Below are positions 24,495 through 32,345 of a DNA stretch of 64,000 nt, in pieces. A model generated the notes under the pieces. That model was not told where the DNA came from, searched no databases, and worked only from the letters and a program-made list of their open reading frames with translations. A program made the translations under genes and the position numbers. This stretch comes from Maccoyibacter intestinihominis. Its GTDB lineage: Bacteria > Bacillota > Clostridia > Lachnospirales > Lachnospiraceae. Location of the stretch: the NCBI RefSeq assembly GCF_040096355.1, contig NZ_JBBMEX010000009.1, positions 1 to 64,000 on the forward strand, read 5' to 3'. Numbering within the stretch: the stretch's first letter is position 1; each line of letters begins with the position of its first letter.

Positions 24495-25595
24495 CTATTC
24501 CTCCTTAATTTCCTTGGATATGCTTTGAATTTTTCTAAGCGGTATATCCATACCTTCATTGATTTCCCTGTGTGTTGCTCCATATTTTAATAAGAATCGT
24601 ATAAACTGGTCTTCATTTTCAATATTATGATATTGATGAAAGTATATCTCTTTTAGTACATCACAACTATTCAATACAGCCTTTCTTTTTATTATAGCTT
24701 CTTTGATTGCATTATTTATAGTTGTTTTTACATCTGAATGGCTAAATCCTTTAAGAGCCAACTCTAACTGTTCCATTCTTTTCGCATTATCTACTATGCT
24801 ATTATGATAGTTCGACAAATACAATTCCAACAATCTACCCACCTCTTCTGTCTGTGGCTTTTCCAATGTAATCACTTTAGAAAACCGCCTCCATATAGCA
24901 GGATCTAATAACTCATGATGATTTGTAGCTGCAATTAAAATACTATCACTACTTAACTCGTCAATATTTTGAATAAGACTATTAACTACACGTTTTAACT
25001 CACCTAATTCATTCTTATCATCTCTTAATTTAGCAATAACATCAAATTCATCCAGAAATAAGATGCATTCTCTCTTTGATACATAATCAAAAATTTTACG
25101 TATATTTTTAGCAGTACTTCCTAGCAAGGAAGAAATTAATCCATCAAGTCTTGCCGTCACCAAAGGCAATCCTGTTATTGTCGAAATATATTGAGCAACC
25201 GTGGTCTTTCCACATCCAGGCGGTCCATATAATAGCAAAGAATTAGAGACCTCGATACCTGCTTTAAGTAAATTATCCCTATTCTCGTAAAAATCAATAA
25301 ATGCTTGTATTTCATCCTCAACATATTTACTTAAAATAATAGTTTCTTTCTTTATTTGCGGTGTTGTAATTCGAACTATCTCCATTCTACTTTCTGTATC
25401 AACTGGCTTGGTAGCAAAACTATCCAATGACGTCAATCCTTTTCTTCGATTCTCAACTATCCCTCTAATCTTTTTCGAAAGAGATACTTCACCCTCCTTC
25501 TCTAAATTGTTCGCAAGTACATTTGCATAATTCTGAACTTTTTCCTTATCTCCTTGTAATCCACCTTCAATAATCTTAACTATCTCTGTATACAT
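24495..25595 (-). CDS. AAA+ ATPase, first gene of the protease operon
   Basis: 366 aa from the ATG at 25595 (AAAGGTG 6-8 bases upstream); the longer upstream frame lacks a site and would cover the promoter. A helical N-terminal part (1-115) precedes a single AAA+ module: Walker A GPPGCGKTT at 124-132, Walker B CILFLDEFD at 177-185, sensor 1 in L-I-A-A-T-N-H near 225, and paired Arg fingers in A-I-W-R-R-F at 236-237. It resembles FtsH/katanin-like AAA domains. It should recognise a trigger or substrate and drive or release the S8 protease encoded next. The C-terminus holds a helical lid plus ATHREINEGMDIPLRKIQSI, which looks HTH-like. Confidence 0.92.
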   Translation of the reverse strand: MYTEIVKIIEGGLQGDKEKVQNYANVLANNLEKEGEVSLSKKIRGIVENRRKGLTSLDSFATKPVDTESRMEIVRITTPQIKKETIILSKYVEDEIQAFIDFYENRDNLLKAGIEVSNSLLLYGPPGCGKTTVAQYISTITGLPLVTARLDGLISSLLGSTAKNIRKIFDYVSKRECILFLDEFDVIAKLRDDKNELGELKRVVNSLIQNIDELSSDSILIAATNHHELLDPAIWRRFSKVITLEKPQTEEVGRLLELYLSNYHNSIVDNAKRMEQLELALKGFSHSDVKTTINNAIKEAIIKRKAVLNSCDVLKEIYFHQYHNIENEDQFIRFLLKYGATHREINEGMDIPLRKIQSISKEIKEE

Positions 25596-25620
25596 GTTTT
25601 CACCTTTCCTTTTCGCTCTC

Positions 25621-25649
25621 ATTATATCTATTTTTGTTATCAAAGTCAA
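25621..25649 (-). promoter_or_regulatory. Promoter of the AAA/S8/membrane operon
   Basis: Minus-strand TTGACT (25644-25649), 17-bp spacer, TATAAT (25621-25626). The spacer contains one copy of a repeated motif described at 25629-25712. Confidence 0.8.
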
Positions 25650-25712
25650 TGTTATTGTTATTGTACTGTTTATTTTTGTTATCAATTTTATTATTTTTGT
25701 TCGTATTTCTTT
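25629..25712. repeat. Four 21-bp spaced repeats over the operon promoter
   Basis: The motif TATTTTTGTTATCAA starts at 25629, and again at 25671 (15 of 15 identical). A weaker copy starts at 25650 (10 of 15) and a partial one at 25692 (first 10 identical). Starts are exactly 21 bp apart, two helical turns, so bound proteins would sit on one face of the DNA. The first copy fills the -35/-10 spacer. This looks like a cooperative repressor operator array. Confidence 0.6.
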
Positions 25713-25734
25713 TTATGCAAGGTTGTCACGCAAA

Positions 25735-25761
25735 AAGGAACCGGCCTTAAACCGGTTCCTT
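25735..25761. terminator. Terminator after the decayed gene pair
   Basis: AAGGAACCGG (25735-25744) and CCGGTTCCTT (25752-25761) pair perfectly around 7 bases. Minus-strand read-out runs into five T, so it ends transcripts of 25768-26427 and insulates the AAA operon promoter. Confidence 0.85.
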
Positions 25762-25767
25762 GCAAAT

Positions 25768-26010
25768 CTATATTCGTTTTCTCCCAGTAAAAATAGTTCC
25801 AACGAGCTTCTCATTTACTTGTATAGATAATTTTTCCGTTACATTGATGACTTTGCGATGATTATAAAGAAACTCTCGAAGTTCATCTTCTTCAAAGTTA
25901 ATTGGCAGTCCGCTCATAATGGAATAATTAGATTTTCCTGTTTCTTTGTCATATTCCACATTTGCTTCCTTTATACTTGGCGAATGAATCGAAACATTAA
26001 CATCATGCAA
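25768..26010 (-). CDS. Hypothetical protein with TTG start
   Basis: 80 aa if TTG at 26008-26010 is used; the frame is open a few codons further upstream (S-I-Q-V-C-L-H-D) close to a good AAAGGAGGGG site, so a non-ATG start nearer to that site is possible. Sequence: HDVNVSIHSPSIKEANVEYD, later FEEDELREFLYNHRKVINVT. No family recognised. It overlaps the end of the next gene by 8 bp in another frame and may be the displaced end of the same ancestral gene. Confidence 0.5.
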   Translation of the reverse strand: MHDVNVSIHSPSIKEANVEYDKETGKSNYSIMSGLPINFEEDELREFLYNHRKVINVTEKLSIQVNEKLVGTIFTGRKRI

Positions 26011-26427
26011 ACATACCTGTATTGACCCCTCCTTTCAAAGCAATTCCTTCGCGTACAGCGACTGTATATATTGTCTTATACTCATTCAAAAACGTTTTAT
26101 AATCGGTACTCATCTTATAGTCTCTGTTTTTTAAGATGAATTGCGACCCAAGAAGCAAATGCTGATCATTAACAGACAGGTATTTCATGAATTCCTTGTC
26201 ATCTTCAAAGTCATCAGACCTATTCTTTATTTCAAAAGCTTTTCTATTTAACAAAAATCTTTCAATACCATACAAAAACATTCCATCCATATGAAAGTGA
26301 AACCCATCTGTACTCCTTTGTCCTATCGACTCCGTGCAATCCGATAAATTCAGCAAATTTATTTTTAATACACCATTCTTATCATCATTTTCTACTAAAA
26401 TAGGAGCAATCTTCTCTCTAATCTTTT
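26003..26427 (-). pseudogene. Decayed hypothetical gene (in-frame stop near its start)
   Basis: The open part (TTG at 26356 to the stop at 26003) encodes 117 aa with FHFHMDGMFLYGIERFLLNR and DQHLLLGSQFILKNRDYKMS. The same frame stays open upstream to about 26427 with good coding quality (REKIAPILVENDDKNGVLKI), where TAA interrupts it. No ATG or GTG is available between, and TTG at 26356 has no ribosome site. I read this as a gene broken by a nonsense mutation. No homology recognised. Confidence 0.5.
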
Positions 26428-26480
26428 AAATGATATCCCTTTGTATTGTTTTACAGATTTCCTCTTCTTACATATTAGCC

Positions 26481-26862
26481 TCATAGTTTGCTTGTGACTC
26501 TCTTGCTAATCTGACATATCTTTCTTTTTTGCTTTTTCTTAACCATTTTTTCAAGTCTATCATACATCAGATTAACCTCAACTTCTATCTGTACATCCGA
26601 CTTATTTTCCGTATAAATCATTCTAAAAAGATTACTAAATATTTTCTTCGTCGTTTTCTCGTTCCCATCGGAGACATACCAAAACGCTTTCATATCATCA
26701 ATATTTCTTTCCAGTAATTCTGGCAAATAAAATTCATGAGAGATAAACAAAATGAGAAAGATATAAAAATCTGATACTACATATTCAATAATCATTGATT
26801 TAACAGATTCATTTTCTAGAAACAACTCATATCTATCTATTATCCGTTTTGGATAATTCCTT
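26481..26862 (-). pseudogene. 5'-truncated hypothetical gene cut by the integrase fragment
   Basis: The minus frame reads RNYPKRIIDRYELFLENESV, SDFYIFLILFISHEFYLPEL, and ends KRVTSKL. It is helical and lysine-rich at the end with one hydrophobic stretch. The frame continues to an ATG at 26915, but those first codons are antisense to the integrase remnant (26860-27477), so the natural N-terminus has been lost at a junction near 26860. An internal ATG at about 26795 (MIIEYVV) might still start a shorter product. Function unknown. Confidence 0.5.
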
Positions 26863-27477
26863 GCTTTGACACCGAAAGACTTTGATTTCAAGAAGAACAC
26901 CCTCGACATCAGCAAAACTCTTCAGCGGATTAAATAGCAGGATGCAGTTACATCATCCAAAACAACGAAGAGCATCCGGAACATTATCATACCGGACTTT
27001 GTAATGAACAAAGTCAAAGACTATATTTCAAAGCTTTATGATTTGAAATATACGGACAGAGTCTTCCCCTTCACAAAATCTTATATCAATAATACGATGG
27101 AAAGGGCTTGCAAGAAAAGCGGAGTGAAAAGGACTTGTATCCACGACATCCGCCACTCCCACGCCAGCTATCTTATTAACTTAGGCTGTACACCACTGCT
27201 CATATCAGAACGATTAGGACACGAAAAGGTACAGACTACCTTAAGCACCTACTCCCACCTGTATTCCAACAAGCATCAGGAAGTAGTGGATATGATGCAA
27301 AACCAGCACCTGAAAGATATGGTACCATCCGATGTAACTGCCCCAGCAGACTCATCAAAAAAACCCAAAACACAGGACACAAGGTTCAAAGTCGTAAGTC
27401 CAAAGGATAAAATGAGCCCACAGCAAGTCCACGAAGATGACTTAAGCCCATGCGTCGGCTTCAACCGACGCACGTAA
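26860..27477 (+). pseudogene. Truncated tyrosine integrase of the tuf island
   Basis: The frame reads LALTPKDFDFKKNTLDISKT, then L-Q-R-I-K followed by a TAG at 26935-26937, then QDAVTSSKTTKSIRNIIIPD and onward to the normal end. The catalytic half keeps H-D-I-R-H-S-H-A-S and the nucleophile in L-S-T-Y-S-H-L-Y. The first catalytic Arg, the core-binding domain and the N-terminus are missing, and the TAG breaks the rest. It lies 68 bp from the tuf stop, exactly where the integrase of an element inserted in tuf would sit. Confidence 0.85.
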
Positions 27478-27480
27478 AAA

Positions 27481-27512
27481 GGCTCAACCCCTTGTAAACA
27501 AAGGGCTGAGCC
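27481..27512 (-). terminator. tuf terminator
   Basis: GGCTCA (27481-27486) pairs with TGAGCC (27507-27512), and CCCTT with AAGGG inside. The minus-strand transcript then runs into five T at 27480-27476. Confidence 0.85.
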
Positions 27513-27544
27513 AATAAAATCATTTAATACTCAAACAGTATTTA

Positions 27545-27569
27545 ATTACTCGATGATAGAAGCAACACG
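27545..27569. repeat. Right att-like repeat (functional tuf 3' end)
   Basis: The last codons and stop of tuf, repeated at 21031-21055 with two mismatches. Insertion here leaves tuf intact. Confidence 0.7.
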
Positions 27570-28733
27570 TCCTGAACCTACTGTTCTACCACCTTCACGG
27601 ATAGCGAATGTAAGACCCTGCTCCATAGCGATTGGGTGGATCAGTTCGATTGTCATTTCTACGTTATCTCCAGGCATGCACATTTCTGTACCAGCTGGTA
27701 ACTCGATAACACCTGTTACGTCTGTTGTTCTGAAGTAGAACTGTGGACGATAGTTGTTGAAGAAAGGTGTATGACGACCACCCTCATCTTTTGTTAAAAC
27801 GTAAACCTGAGCTGTGAATTTTGTATGGCATGTTACTGTACCTGGTTTTGCAAGAACCTGTCCTCTTTCGATTTCAGTTCTCTGGATACCACGAAGTAAT
27901 GCACCGATGTTATCACCAGCCTGAGCCTCGTCTAATAATTTACGGAACATTTCGATTCCTGTTACAACAGTCTTCTTAACTTCCTCTTTGATACCAACGA
28001 TTTCAACTTCCTCATTTACATGAAGAACTCCACGCTCTACTCTACCAGTAGCAACAGTACCACGTCCTGTGATTGTGAAGATATCCTCGATTGGCATTAA
28101 GAATGGCTGATCTGTAGCACGCTGTGGATCTGGGATGAACTCATCAACTGTGTCCATTAACTCCATGATCTTGTCGCCCCACTCGCCGTTTGGATCTTCA
28201 AGAGCTTTTAATGCAGAACCTTTGATGATTGGGCAATCATGGAAATCATACTCCTCTAACTGCTCTGTTACTTCCATCTCTACTAACTCGATTAACTCTT
28301 CGTCATCTACCATATCGCATTTGTTTAAGAAAACAACGATGTAAGGTACACCTACCTGACGGGATAATAAGATGTGCTCTTTTGTCTGAGCCATAACACC
28401 GTCAGTTGCAGCTACTACTAAGATAGCTCCGTCCATCTGTGCAGCACCAGTGATCATGTTCTTTACATAGTCAGCATGGCCTGGGCAGTCAACGTGTGCA
28501 TAGTGACGTCTCTCTGTCTCGTACTCAACGTGAGCTGTAGAGATTGTGATACCTCTTTCTCTTTCTTCCGGAGCTTTATCGATGTTCTCGAAATCTGTAG
28601 CTTCGTTTCCGGCAACTCTTGCAGCAAGTACTTTTGTGATAGCTGCTGTTAAAGTTGTTTTACCATGGTCTACATGACCGATGGTACCAATATTACAATG
28701 TGGTTTCGTTCTTTCAAATTTAGCTTTAGCCAT
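27546..28733 (-). CDS. tuf: Elongation factor Tu
   Basis: 395 aa, full length. EF-Tu carries aminoacyl-tRNA to the ribosome as the GTP complex. G1 G-H-V-D-H-G-K-T at 19-26, switch-I R-G-I-T-I, G3 D-C-P-G-H, and G4 N-K-C-D are all standard, followed by domains 2 and 3 to the terminal S-G-R-V-A-S-I-I-E. AAGGAGG lies 8 bases before the ATG. It closes the rpsL-rpsG-fusA-tuf operon (99 bp after fusA). An island has inserted just at its 3' end without changing the protein ending. Confidence 0.99.
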   Translation of the reverse strand: MAKAKFERTKPHCNIGTIGHVDHGKTTLTAAITKVLAARVAGNEATDFENIDKAPEERERGITISTAHVEYETERRHYAHVDCPGHADYVKNMITGAAQMDGAILVVAATDGVMAQTKEHILLSRQVGVPYIVVFLNKCDMVDDEELIELVEMEVTEQLEEYDFHDCPIIKGSALKALEDPNGEWGDKIMELMDTVDEFIPDPQRATDQPFLMPIEDIFTITGRGTVATGRVERGVLHVNEEVEIVGIKEEVKKTVVTGIEMFRKLLDEAQAGDNIGALLRGIQRTEIERGQVLAKPGTVTCHTKFTAQVYVLTKDEGGRHTPFFNNYRPQFYFRTTDVTGVIELPAGTEMCMPGDNVEMTIELIHPIAMEQGLTFAIREGGRTVGSGRVASIIE

Positions 28734-28832
28734 TTTGAATATCCTCCTTAATTTGATGCCCTTCGGGCTATTGTTTTTATTTTTAACTCACCTGATTCTG
28801 ATTATATAAAATAGAACAGGTTTTTTCAAGGT

Positions 28833-30950
28833 TTATTTGCCTTTTTCAGAAATAATTTTCTCCTGAATATTCTTTGGTACCTGCTCGTATTTCTCGAAGA
28901 ACATAGAGTAGTTACCACGTCCCTGTGTTTTGGAACGTAAGTCTGTGGAGTAACCGAACATTTCTGCTAAAGGTACATATCCGCGAACGATTTTTCCGCC
29001 GCCAAGATCATCCATACCTTCGATACGTCCACGACGTGAGTTGATATCACCGATAACATCACCCATGTATTCTTCCGGCATAGTTACCTCAACCTTCATG
29101 ATAGGCTCAAGTAAGACAGGGTTTGCTTTCTGCATAGCTTCCTTGAATGCCATAGATCCGGCAATATGGAATGCCATTTCGGATGAATCGACTTCATGGT
29201 AAGAACCATCATATACTGTTGCATGAACACCAACTACCGGGAATCCTGCTAAAATACCAGCCTGTGTTGCTTCTTCGATACCTTCGCCGACTGCCGGAAT
29301 ATACTCTTTCGGGATTGCACCACCGACAACAGTAGAATCGAATTTGAATAATTCTTCTCCGTTGGCATCCATTGGCTCGAATTTAACTTTACAGTGACCG
29401 TACTGTCCACGACCACCGGACTGTTTTGCATATTTGTATTCCTGATCAACCGGTTTTGTAAAGGTTTCTTTGTAAGCAACCTGTGGTGCACCTACATTTG
29501 CCTCTACGTTAAACTCACGAAGAAGTCTGTCTACGATGATCTCTAAGTGAAGCTCACCCATACCAGCGATGATCGTCTGTCCTGTTTCTGTATTTGTATG
29601 AGCACGGAATGTCGGGTCTTCCTCTGCAAGTTTTGCAAGAGCCTCACCCATTTTTCCCTGTCCGGCTTTTGTCTTAGGCTCGATAGCAAGCTCGATAACC
29701 GGTTCCGGGAATTCCATGGACTCTAAGATAACCGGAGCTTTTTCATCACAGATGGTATCACCTGTGGTTGTCAGCTTAAATCCTACTGCTGCTGCAATAT
29801 CACCGGAGTAAACTTTGTCAAGCTCTTCTCTCTTGTTTGCATGCATCTGTAAGATACGTCCAACACGCTCTTTTTTACCTTTTGTTGCATTCAGTACATA
29901 AGAACCGGAGTTCAATGTTCCGGAGTAAACACGGAAGAATGCTAATTTTCCTACGAATGGGTCTGTCATGATCTTGAATGCAAGAGCTGAGAACGGCTCA
30001 TCATCAGATGAATGTCTCTCAATCTCGTTACCTTCTAAATCTACACCCTTGATTGCAGGGATGTCGGTTGGAGCCGGCATATACTCTAAGATCGCATCCA
30101 GTAATTTCTGAACACCCTTGTTTCTGTAAGCAGAACCACAGCAAACAGGGATTGCTAAACATTCACAGGTTGCTTTTCTTAAAGCTTTTTTCATTGCTTC
30201 TACAGAAGGCTCTTCACCCTCTAAATATTCCATCATTAAGTCATCATCTAACTCGCAGACTTTTTCTACTAACTCTGTGTGGTAAAGCTCTGCATCTTCC
30301 TTCATGTCATCCGGGATGTCCACGATGGAGATATCCTCACCTTTGTCATCGTTGTAGATGTATGCTTTCATCTCAAATAAGTCGATGATTCCCTGGAATT
30401 CATCTTCTTTTCCGATTGGAAGCTGAAGACAGATTGCATTCTTTCCTAAACGGGTTTTGATCTGCTCTACAGCACCATAGAAATCTGCACCTAAAATGTC
30501 CATCTTGTTGATGAATGCCATTCTCGGTACATTGTAAGTGTCAGCCTGACGCCATACGTTCTCAGACTGTGGCTCAACACCGCCCTTTGCACAGAACACA
30601 CCGACAGCTCCATCTAATACACGCAGGGAACGCTCAACTTCAACAGTGAAGTCAACGTGTCCAGGAGTATCAATGATGTTGATACGATGCTCTAATGCAC
30701 CAGCCTTTGGTTTGCAGTTTTCCTGCTCTGTCCAGTGGCATGTTGTAGCGGCTGAAGTGATTGTGATACCTCTTTCCTGTTCCTGCTCCATCCAGTCCAT
30801 GGTTGCAGTTCCTTCATGAGTATCACCAATTTTATAGTTAACACCGGTATAGTATAAAATACGCTCTGTTAATGTCGTTTTACCGGCATCGATATGAGCC
30901 ATAATACCAATGTTTCTGGTTCTCTCTAATGGATATTCTCTTCCAGCCAA
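28833..30950 (-). CDS. fusA: Elongation factor G
   Basis: 705 aa, the usual EF-G length. It drives ribosome translocation and, with RRF, recycling. The GTPase domain opens RNIGIMAHIDAGKTTLTERI; D-T-P-G-H-V-D-F and N-K-M-D are present, then domains II-V ending with the domain V R-G-x-G-x-Y-S-M-F-F-E. There is no tetracycline-resistance type substitution pattern; it is the housekeeping factor. It stands between rpsG (76 bp upstream) and tuf. Confidence 0.99.
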   Translation of the reverse strand: MAGREYPLERTRNIGIMAHIDAGKTTLTERILYYTGVNYKIGDTHEGTATMDWMEQEQERGITITSAATTCHWTEQENCKPKAGALEHRINIIDTPGHVDFTVEVERSLRVLDGAVGVFCAKGGVEPQSENVWRQADTYNVPRMAFINKMDILGADFYGAVEQIKTRLGKNAICLQLPIGKEDEFQGIIDLFEMKAYIYNDDKGEDISIVDIPDDMKEDAELYHTELVEKVCELDDDLMMEYLEGEEPSVEAMKKALRKATCECLAIPVCCGSAYRNKGVQKLLDAILEYMPAPTDIPAIKGVDLEGNEIERHSSDDEPFSALAFKIMTDPFVGKLAFFRVYSGTLNSGSYVLNATKGKKERVGRILQMHANKREELDKVYSGDIAAAVGFKLTTTGDTICDEKAPVILESMEFPEPVIELAIEPKTKAGQGKMGEALAKLAEEDPTFRAHTNTETGQTIIAGMGELHLEIIVDRLLREFNVEANVGAPQVAYKETFTKPVDQEYKYAKQSGGRGQYGHCKVKFEPMDANGEELFKFDSTVVGGAIPKEYIPAVGEGIEEATQAGILAGFPVVGVHATVYDGSYHEVDSSEMAFHIAGSMAFKEAMQKANPVLLEPIMKVEVTMPEEYMGDVIGDINSRRGRIEGMDDLGGGKIVRGYVPLAEMFGYSTDLRSKTQGRGNYSMFFEKYEQVPKNIQEKIISEKGK

Positions 30951-31026
30951 GGGATTTTCCTCCTTAATTTCCTCTACACTAAGTTCCTCTTCGACTTCGT
31001 CTTGGATTCACTAAGCTGCTTTTAAA

Positions 31027-31497
31027 CTAGAATCTGTAATGTGCAAAAGCTTTGTTTGCCTCTGCCATTTTGTGCATATCTTCTTTTTTCTTTACAGATG
31101 CGCCTGTATTGTTTGCTGCATCCATAATCTCATTTGCCAGTCTCTCCTGCATTGTTTTCTCGCCTCTGTTGCGGGAATACAGGGTCAGCCAACGAAGTGC
31201 TAATGCCTGACGTCTGTCCGGTCTTACTTCGATTGGTACCTGGTATGTTGCACCACCGATACGTCTTGCCTTTACCTCTAATACAGGCATAACGTTGTTC
31301 ATTGCTTCCTCGAATACTTCAAGGGCAGGTCTCTCGGTCTTTTCTGCAACTCTTTCAAATGCTCCGTATACAATCTTCTGTGCGATACCTTTTTTACCAT
31401 CTAACATGATGTTGTTGATAAGCTTAGTAACCACTTTGTTGTTGTACAGCGGATCTGCTAAAACGTCTCTTTTTTGAGTATGTCCTTTACGTGGCAC
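31027..31497 (-). CDS. rpsG: 30S ribosomal protein S7
   Basis: 156 aa from a GTG at 31497; AAGGAGGGA lies 7-9 bases before it, and the product then starts V(M)PRKGHTQKRDVL as in all S7 proteins. A longer in-frame ATG at 31518 lies within the ribosome site region and is rejected. S7 nucleates the 16S 3' domain and contacts S11 and mRNA at the E site. All core features, such as the R-R-I-G-G-A-T-Y-Q-V-P strand, are present. Confidence 0.98.
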   Translation of the reverse strand: MPRKGHTQKRDVLADPLYNNKVVTKLINNIMLDGKKGIAQKIVYGAFERVAEKTERPALEVFEEAMNNVMPVLEVKARRIGGATYQVPIEVRPDRRQALALRWLTLYSRNRGEKTMQERLANEIMDAANNTGASVKKKEDMHKMAEANKAFAHYRF

Positions 31498-31674
31498 GGT
31501 ACTTCCCTCCTTAATCATCTTTTTTTGATTTCGATTAATTCAACGGTACTCACATGTGTCGTTCTCTGTGTTCGTGCGGGAAAAGTTCTCATACGAATTT
31601 ATCCGTAATAGGTGAACTTACATTCCAACACTTTTACCAAGTTCTGTTTGTGATACATTGTTGATGGCTAAGTC

Positions 31675-32097
31675 TTATTTCTTAGCGTCTTTTGGCTTCT
31701 TAGCGCCATATTTGGAACGAGCCTGTTTTCTGTTTGCTACACCTGCTGTATCCAGTGTACCACGGATGATATGGTATCTTGTACCCGGTAAGTCTTTTAC
31801 TCTTCCTCCGCGGATTAAAACAACGCTATGCTCCTGTAAGTTGTGACCTTCACCCGGAATGTAGCTTGTTACTTCGATTCCGTTAGAAAGACGAACTCTG
31901 GCAATTTTTCTAAGAGCTGAGTTAGGTTTTTTAGGAGTTGCAGTCTTAACTGCTGTGCAGACACCTCTCTTCTGCGGTGAAGCAGAATCTGTAGGTTTTT
32001 TCTTTAAAGAGTTAAAACCTTTCTGGAGAGCTGGTGCTGTAGACTTCTTTACAGATGTCTGACGTCCTTTTCTTACTAACTGGTTAAATGTTGGCAT
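31675..32097 (-). CDS. rpsL: 30S ribosomal protein S12
   Basis: 140 aa from the ATG at 32097, with AGGAGGTG 6-8 bases upstream (an ATG three codons earlier lies too close to it). It starts MPTFNQLVRKGR. The decoding-site loops K-K-P-N-S-A-L-R-K and P-G-E-G-H-N-L-Q-E-H-S carry lysines at the streptomycin-sensitive wild-type positions. First gene of the rpsL operon, with its own strong promoter at 32154-32182. Confidence 0.98.
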   Translation of the reverse strand: MPTFNQLVRKGRQTSVKKSTAPALQKGFNSLKKKPTDSASPQKRGVCTAVKTATPKKPNSALRKIARVRLSNGIEVTSYIPGEGHNLQEHSVVLIRGGRVKDLPGTRYHIIRGTLDTAGVANRKQARSKYGAKKPKDAKK

Positions 32098-32153
32098 GTT
32101 TTTCACCTCCTGTAGTTTAATTTCAATTTATGCATTCGTATGCACGCTAAATA

Positions 32154-32182
32154 ATTATATAAGCAGAATGGCGGATTGTCAA
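32154..32182 (-). promoter_or_regulatory. Promoter of rpsL-rpsG-fusA-tuf
   Basis: Minus-strand TTGACA (32177-32182), 17-bp spacer, TATAAT (32154-32159): a perfect consensus. Leader is about 50 nt. Confidence 0.93.
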
Positions 32183-32234
32183 GATTTTTTCTTTCAAAAT
32201 GCGTTTCAGGGGCATGAAAGCTCGCATAAATCCG

Positions 32235-32274
32235 AAAAGAGGCAGCTCTCATCTAATGAGATTCTGCCTCTTCT
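32235..32274 (-). terminator. Terminator of the surface-protein cluster
   Basis: CTGCCTCTT and AAGAGGCAG (32237-32245 with 32264-32272), with an inner CTCAT/ATGAG, form a long stem; the minus transcript runs into TTTTC. It separates the LRR gene from the rpsL promoter. Confidence 0.85.
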
Positions 32275-32345
32275 TTCTATATAATATACCCAATAAAATT
32301 CTTTTGCATTGTTCTATGAAGAACCTCTGTGAAAAATGAACAAGT

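Larger units (their letters stand above)
21031..27569. mobile_element. 6.5-kb genomic island inserted in the 3' end of tuf
   Basis: Bounded by imperfect 25-bp direct repeats of the last codons of tuf, with a tyrosine integrase remnant immediately beside the right repeat and an orphan terminator outside the left one. Content is AT-rich compared with flanking chromosome: DUF6061-like gene, zinc-ribbon membrane protein, S8 protease, AAA+ ATPase, and decayed genes. The integrase is broken, so the island is probably fixed. Integration into a gene's 3' end that restores its coding sequence is a common habit of such integrases. Confidence 0.65.

Noticed and set aside
27004..27477. Functional short integrase of 157 aa
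   Set aside because: Lacks the first catalytic Arg and the core-binding domain, and the same frame continues upstream across a stop codon.
31498..31518. Upstream ATG start for rpsG
   Set aside because: It overlaps the ribosome-binding site of the GTG start that gives the conserved S7 N-terminus.
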